Shown: piece by piece, positions 60,968 through 64,000 of the stretch | How positions within the stretch are numbered: position 1 is the stretch's first letter | Layout of the letters: every line of letters starts with the position of its first letter | Source: Deltaproteobacteria bacterium | Lineage (GTDB): Bacteria > Desulfobacterota > Desulfobacteria > Desulfobacterales > UBA5852 | Assembly: GCA_020444045.1 (NCBI GenBank) | Contig: JAHLLS010000023.1 | Location: forward strand, 1 to 64,000 | Reading direction: 5' to 3' | Length of the DNA stretch: 64,000 bases | The notes under the pieces: model-generated | Databases searched by the model: none | What the model was told of the DNA's origin: nothing | Seen by the model: the letters and a program-made list of their open reading frames with translations, nothing else | Translations under genes and position numbers: made by a program

Positions 60968-62377
60968 ATGCCAGACATTTACGGAATACTGAGCACGGCA
61001 ACCCGATCCCTGTTGACGCAGCAGAAAGCCATCGATGTGACGGGACAGAATATCGCCAACGTGAACACGCCCGGCTATTCACGGCAACGGGTTGTCATGG
61101 AGCCCAGCGCACCGATTAATTTTCAACCGGGCCAGATGGGTACCGGTGTGAAGGCGGCGGAAATCCAACGCATCTATGATGGCTTTATCGGCGGCCAGAT
61201 CAATGGCGAAAATGCCAAGCTGGGCCAATGGGAAGCCACGGAAAGCGGACTGGAACGGATCGAACTGATTTTCAACGAGAGTTCCGGTGTCGGACTGGAG
61301 CAGGCCATGGGGGAATTCTGGTCCGCCTGGCAGGATTTGGTCAACAATCCTTCCGGTTACCCGGAGCGTACGGCGCTTCTTTCCCGCAGCGAAACCCTGG
61401 CGCGCACGTTCAATACCATGTCCGAAAACTTGCAGCAGATCCAATTGGATTATGATCGGACGATTGCCGGTACGCTGGATGAAATCAATGGCCTGTCCCG
61501 TCAGATTGTCGACTTGAACGATAAAATCAGCCAGGTGGAAATTGCCGGTCAGAATTCCAATGACTACCGGGATCAGCGGGAACAACTGCTCAAAGAACTG
61601 TCTGGTCTGATCGAGACGAACACCTATGAGAACGATCAGGGCCAGGTCACGGTGCTGACCGGCGGCGGCCATCCTTTGGTGCAAAGCCCGCATGCCTATA
61701 CCCTGTCAACCGTTACCAATGCCAACGGCCTGCAGGACGTGGTCTGGATGGATCGGAGCGGCACCGCGGTTGACATAACGGCCAGTATCGGGGGCGGGGA
61801 GTTGAAAGGCTGGCTGGATGTTCGCGATGGGTATGCCCAGGACTATCTGGATCAACTGGACGCCCTGGCCGGATCCATCATGACTGAAGTCAACGCGATC
61901 CACCAGAGCGGTTTTGGTATGACCATCGATCCGGTCACCGGATCCCCTGTAACCGGTCAGGATTTCTTTGCGGGCACCACGGCGGCCACCATGACGGTGG
62001 ACGCGGCCATTGTATTGGATGTGAATCGCATTGCCGCCGCTGCGACGGCCGCAACCGTGCCGGGGGATAACCGCAATGCCGTGGCCATGGCCAATCTGCA
62101 GGGTGCACTGACCATGAACGGTGCAAGCACGACCTTCGATAATTACTACAGTGCCTTGGCCAGCGGGGTCGGCAACGATGTCCGCAATGCCTCCGCCAAT
62201 CATGAATATGAAGATGCCATGGTGACCCATCTTGAAAACTATCGGGAATCGGTGTCGGGGGTGTCCCTGGACGAAGAGATGATCAATCTGGTAAAATTTC
62301 AACATGCCTATGAAGCCGCGGCCAAGCTCATCACCACGGTTGACGATATGCTTAATACGGTACTGAATATGGTCTAA
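60968..62377 (+). CDS. flgK: Hook-filament junction protein FlgK (HAP1)
   Basis: A 469-residue FlgK, at the short end of the family. The N-terminal 'KAIDVTGQNIANVNTPGYSR' motif, the 'NSNDYRDQREQLLKELSGLI' region and the C-terminal 'EEMINLVKFQHAYEAAAKLI' helix are present. AAAGGTGGTG precedes the ATG. Its export depends on FlgN (53414). Confidence 0.95.
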   Translation: MPDIYGILSTATRSLLTQQKAIDVTGQNIANVNTPGYSRQRVVMEPSAPINFQPGQMGTGVKAAEIQRIYDGFIGGQINGENAKLGQWEATESGLERIELIFNESSGVGLEQAMGEFWSAWQDLVNNPSGYPERTALLSRSETLARTFNTMSENLQQIQLDYDRTIAGTLDEINGLSRQIVDLNDKISQVEIAGQNSNDYRDQREQLLKELSGLIETNTYENDQGQVTVLTGGGHPLVQSPHAYTLSTVTNANGLQDVVWMDRSGTAVDITASIGGGELKGWLDVRDGYAQDYLDQLDALAGSIMTEVNAIHQSGFGMTIDPVTGSPVTGQDFFAGTTAATMTVDAAIVLDVNRIAAAATAATVPGDNRNAVAMANLQGALTMNGASTTFDNYYSALASGVGNDVRNASANHEYEDAMVTHLENYRESVSGVSLDEEMINLVKFQHAYEAAAKLITTVDDMLNTVLNMV

Positions 62378-62454
62378 CCCCTCGGGATTGCCGTGGACGA
62401 CAATCCCAAGGGATATGCGGCGGAAGAACCGCCGCTTATTGAAGGAGGAACCCC

Positions 62455-63324
62455 ATGCGCGTCACAAACAGCATGATGACGGCCACGGTAAAACGCAACC
62501 TGTTTCGCCAGGCCGAGCAGCTGGCCAACAAACAGGAGACCATGGCTTCGGGCAAGCGCATCAACCGGCCTTCCGATGACCCATTAGGCTATGGCAAAGT
62601 TTTGGATTATCGCAAAACACTGACCTCGCTCGGCCAGTATGACCGCAATATCCAGAATGCCAAAAACCGGACCGAGTTTATTGAAACGACCCTGGAGGGC
62701 GTTGAAGAACTGATGGTGGATGCCAAGAATTGGGCCGTCAACCAGTTTGCATCAGCATCCATGGACCGTGAGGCGGCCATCACCAGTGTCCAGAATATTC
62801 GCGAACAGATGGTCCAAATGAGCAACTCGAAAATGGGCAATGTCTATGTCTTTGCAGGCTTCCAAACCTTGACGCCGCCGTTTGCATCGAATGGCACCTA
62901 CAATGGTGACAACGGGTACTATAGCGTCATGACCGCCGACAATATGGAGATGCAGGTCGAAGCGGACGGAAGCCGCATCTTTCAGGGTGCGGAAGATGTT
63001 TTCGATGCGCTCGACCAGTTGATCGTCGGTTTGCAAACCGACGATGTGGCCCTGATTCACGACCAGATCGACCGCTTCGAGCAGGCTCAGGATCAGGTTC
63101 AGATGGTGCGGGCCGAAAGCGGGGCCAAATATCAGCAACTTCAGCTCGTGGAGCAGCAGACAGCCAAATTGAAGCTCACGTTCGAAGAGATGATGGACAG
63201 CACGGAAAAGGCCAATATCGAAGAGACGGTCATCGATTTTAACAACCAGGAACTGGCCTATGAACTGGCCTTGAATGCCGCAGCTAAAATTATTCAACCC
63301 ACCTTGATGGATTTCTTGCGATGA
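62455..63324 (+). CDS. flgL: Hook-filament junction protein FlgL (HAP3)
   Basis: A 289-residue FlgL: N-terminal 'LANKQETMASGKRINRPSDD' (flagellin-like) and a C-terminal helix 'NNQELAYELALNAAAKIIQP'. The middle is short. GAAGGAGG precedes the ATG. It overlaps the next gene by 4 bp. Confidence 0.94.
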   Translation: MRVTNSMMTATVKRNLFRQAEQLANKQETMASGKRINRPSDDPLGYGKVLDYRKTLTSLGQYDRNIQNAKNRTEFIETTLEGVEELMVDAKNWAVNQFASASMDREAAITSVQNIREQMVQMSNSKMGNVYVFAGFQTLTPPFASNGTYNGDNGYYSVMTADNMEMQVEADGSRIFQGAEDVFDALDQLIVGLQTDDVALIHDQIDRFEQAQDQVQMVRAESGAKYQQLQLVEQQTAKLKLTFEEMMDSTEKANIEETVIDFNNQELAYELALNAAAKIIQPTLMDFLR

Positions 63325-63794
63325 GCCGGACGAACCGAATGATAACGGCGGTGATGATCTGCATCTTGATCATTTTCATCGGCCATCACGAGATTTCGGC
63401 AATGTCCTCCACGGCGTTGGTGGCGCTGAAACAGGCCGGCTACAGCGACCAGGTGATCCAGGCCGTGGCGCGGGAGAAAGTGATCGAAACCGCCGCCTTC
63501 ACGGTGGAGGAACTGATTGCGCTCAAGGAAGCCGGAATGACGGATCAAACCGTGGAAATCCTGGTGACGGAGCGATCCTTCATGCGTCAGGCGAAGCCCA
63601 TTATCTACGGTCGTGCGGTCAAGCCCGTGAGCATGTCCTCGGTTCAGGATCTCATCGAATTGAAGCAGTCCGGTATGAGTGACGATGTCATCCAGGCCAT
63701 TGTGGTCGCGTCGTCCCAACGCCGTGGGGAAGACTATGATCGGGCCTGGGAAATGTTGAACAGCATGGGGCTGGAAGTCAAGATCCAGCCGTGA
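63321..63794 (+). CDS. Secreted protein with three helical repeats
   Basis: A 157-residue protein with an N-terminal signal segment (about 6-27, 'MITAVMICILIIFIGHHEISA'). It then carries three copies of a pattern 'L.ALK.AG.sDqvIqav...' beginning at about residues 32, 63 and 110 (LVALKQAGYSDQVIQAV, LIALKEAGMTDQTVEIL, LIELKQSGMSDDVIQAI). I know no function for it. The ATGA overlap with flgL suggests co-expression and a periplasmic or surface role linked to the filament junction (inference). Confidence 0.75.
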   Translation: MSRTNRMITAVMICILIIFIGHHEISAMSSTALVALKQAGYSDQVIQAVAREKVIETAAFTVEELIALKEAGMTDQTVEILVTERSFMRQAKPIIYGRAVKPVSMSSVQDLIELKQSGMSDDVIQAIVVASSQRRGEDYDRAWEMLNSMGLEVKIQP

Positions 63795-64000
63795 TGCGAA
63801 ATCCCCGGGCCGCCGTCACCGCCCTCCGCAAAGGGGCCTGTGCAGCACCCAACGTGATGCCCATGCGTTTAACCAAACCGCTCAAACATGTCCGCCCCCA
63901 ATGCAGGGGATGCCGCCACTACTATGTCACCTGGGAGTCCCGGCATCCGCACGGCTGTCGGGCGATGGGATTCAAGAGTCAACGCACCCCCTGTCTGGAA
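63794..64000 (+). CDS. Small zinc-ribbon-like protein, 5' part (runs off window)
   Basis: The frame starts at ATG 63794, overlapping the previous stop by one base (TGATG), and is open for 69 codons to the window end. After a basic leader it has CRGCRHYYVTWESRHPHGC followed by RAMGFKSQRTP. This is the pattern of a widespread family of small Cys-rich proteins (C-x2-C, then YYVTW, then GC-x3-GFKS), which databases often label uracil-DNA glycosylase without proof. Metal binding is likely; the function is unknown. Confidence 0.7.
   Translation, partial: MRNPRAAVTALRKGACAAPNVMPMRLTKPLKHVRPQCRGCRHYYVTWESRHPHGCRAMGFKSQRTPCLE

Overview
The window is almost entirely a flagellar and chemotaxis gene island of a Gram-negative, monotrichous or polar-flagellated bacterium. 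It has P- and L-ring genes (flgH, flgI) and the FlhF/FlhG polar-placement pair. The gene order, sigma-54 plus sigma-28 control, short flagellin with FlbT/FlaF, CheX/CheD-type adaptation and a DUF2802 gene next to fliA fit a Desulfobacterota (deltaproteobacterial) sulfate reducer of the Desulfobacteraceae/Desulfosarcina kind. That placement is inference from gene content; no taxonomic marker gene is present.

Layout. 1-127 (-): start of a sigma-54 activator that runs off the window. 591-4868 (-): a six-gene sensory operon (CheY-like, small domain protein, HDOD, histidine kinase, CheX, receiver-STAS) behind a sigma-28 promoter. 5434-8005 (+): flagellin, an unknown protein, flbT and flaF. 8618-16426 (-): one 2602-residue protein combining two sulfotransferase-like domains, TPRs and three glycosyltransferase-2 domains, with a 951-bp perfect internal duplication. 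17053-20337 (+): hypothetical, hybrid kinase, receiver, PilZ protein. 20575-23191 (-): lytic transglycosylase, small unknown and a diguanylate cyclase. 23710-35372 (+): FleQ/FlrC-like activator, flgBC-fliEFGHIJ-orf-fliK-flgDE. 35831-41036: fliLMNOPQR-flhB. 41429-47535: flhA-flhF-flhG-fliA-orf-DUF2802. 47872-52893: flgFGAHIJ. 53055-63794: flgM-flgN-cheA-cheR-cheD-HDOD-cheY-cheX-cheB-flgK-flgL-orf, followed by a truncated small zinc-ribbon gene.

Regulation can be read from the DNA. Six well-formed -24/-12 promoters (GG-N10-GC) precede the activator operon, fliL, flhA, flgF, the lytic transglycosylase operon and the giant glycosyltransferase gene; a seventh, weaker one precedes the partial activator. 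Perfect GTCAA-N4-TTGAC palindromes, the same form as the Pseudomonas FleQ site, lie 114-193 bp upstream of three of them, and a one-mismatch copy lies about 200 bp upstream of the activator's own promoter. Sigma-28 promoters (TAAA-N15-NCCGATAA type) precede the flagellin, the sensory operon, probably the PilZ/hybrid-kinase group and, with a 16-bp spacer, flgM. This gives a hierarchy: activator plus sigma-54 makes basal body, hook, exporter and FliA; FliA, released when FlgM is exported, then makes filament and chemotaxis genes.

The most interesting element is the giant sulfotransferase/glycosyltransferase gene, which carries the flagellar sigma-54/FleQ-type control signature and sits beside the flagellin. 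It is a candidate for building, and perhaps sulfating, a flagellin glycan. Other notable points are an Ada-like zinc module fused to FlhF, competing hairpins in the flagellin leader next to flbT, an enlarged CheA with an internal repeat, and a MITE-like element inserted between flgI and flgJ. fliD, fliS, motAB, cheW and receptor genes are not in the window.
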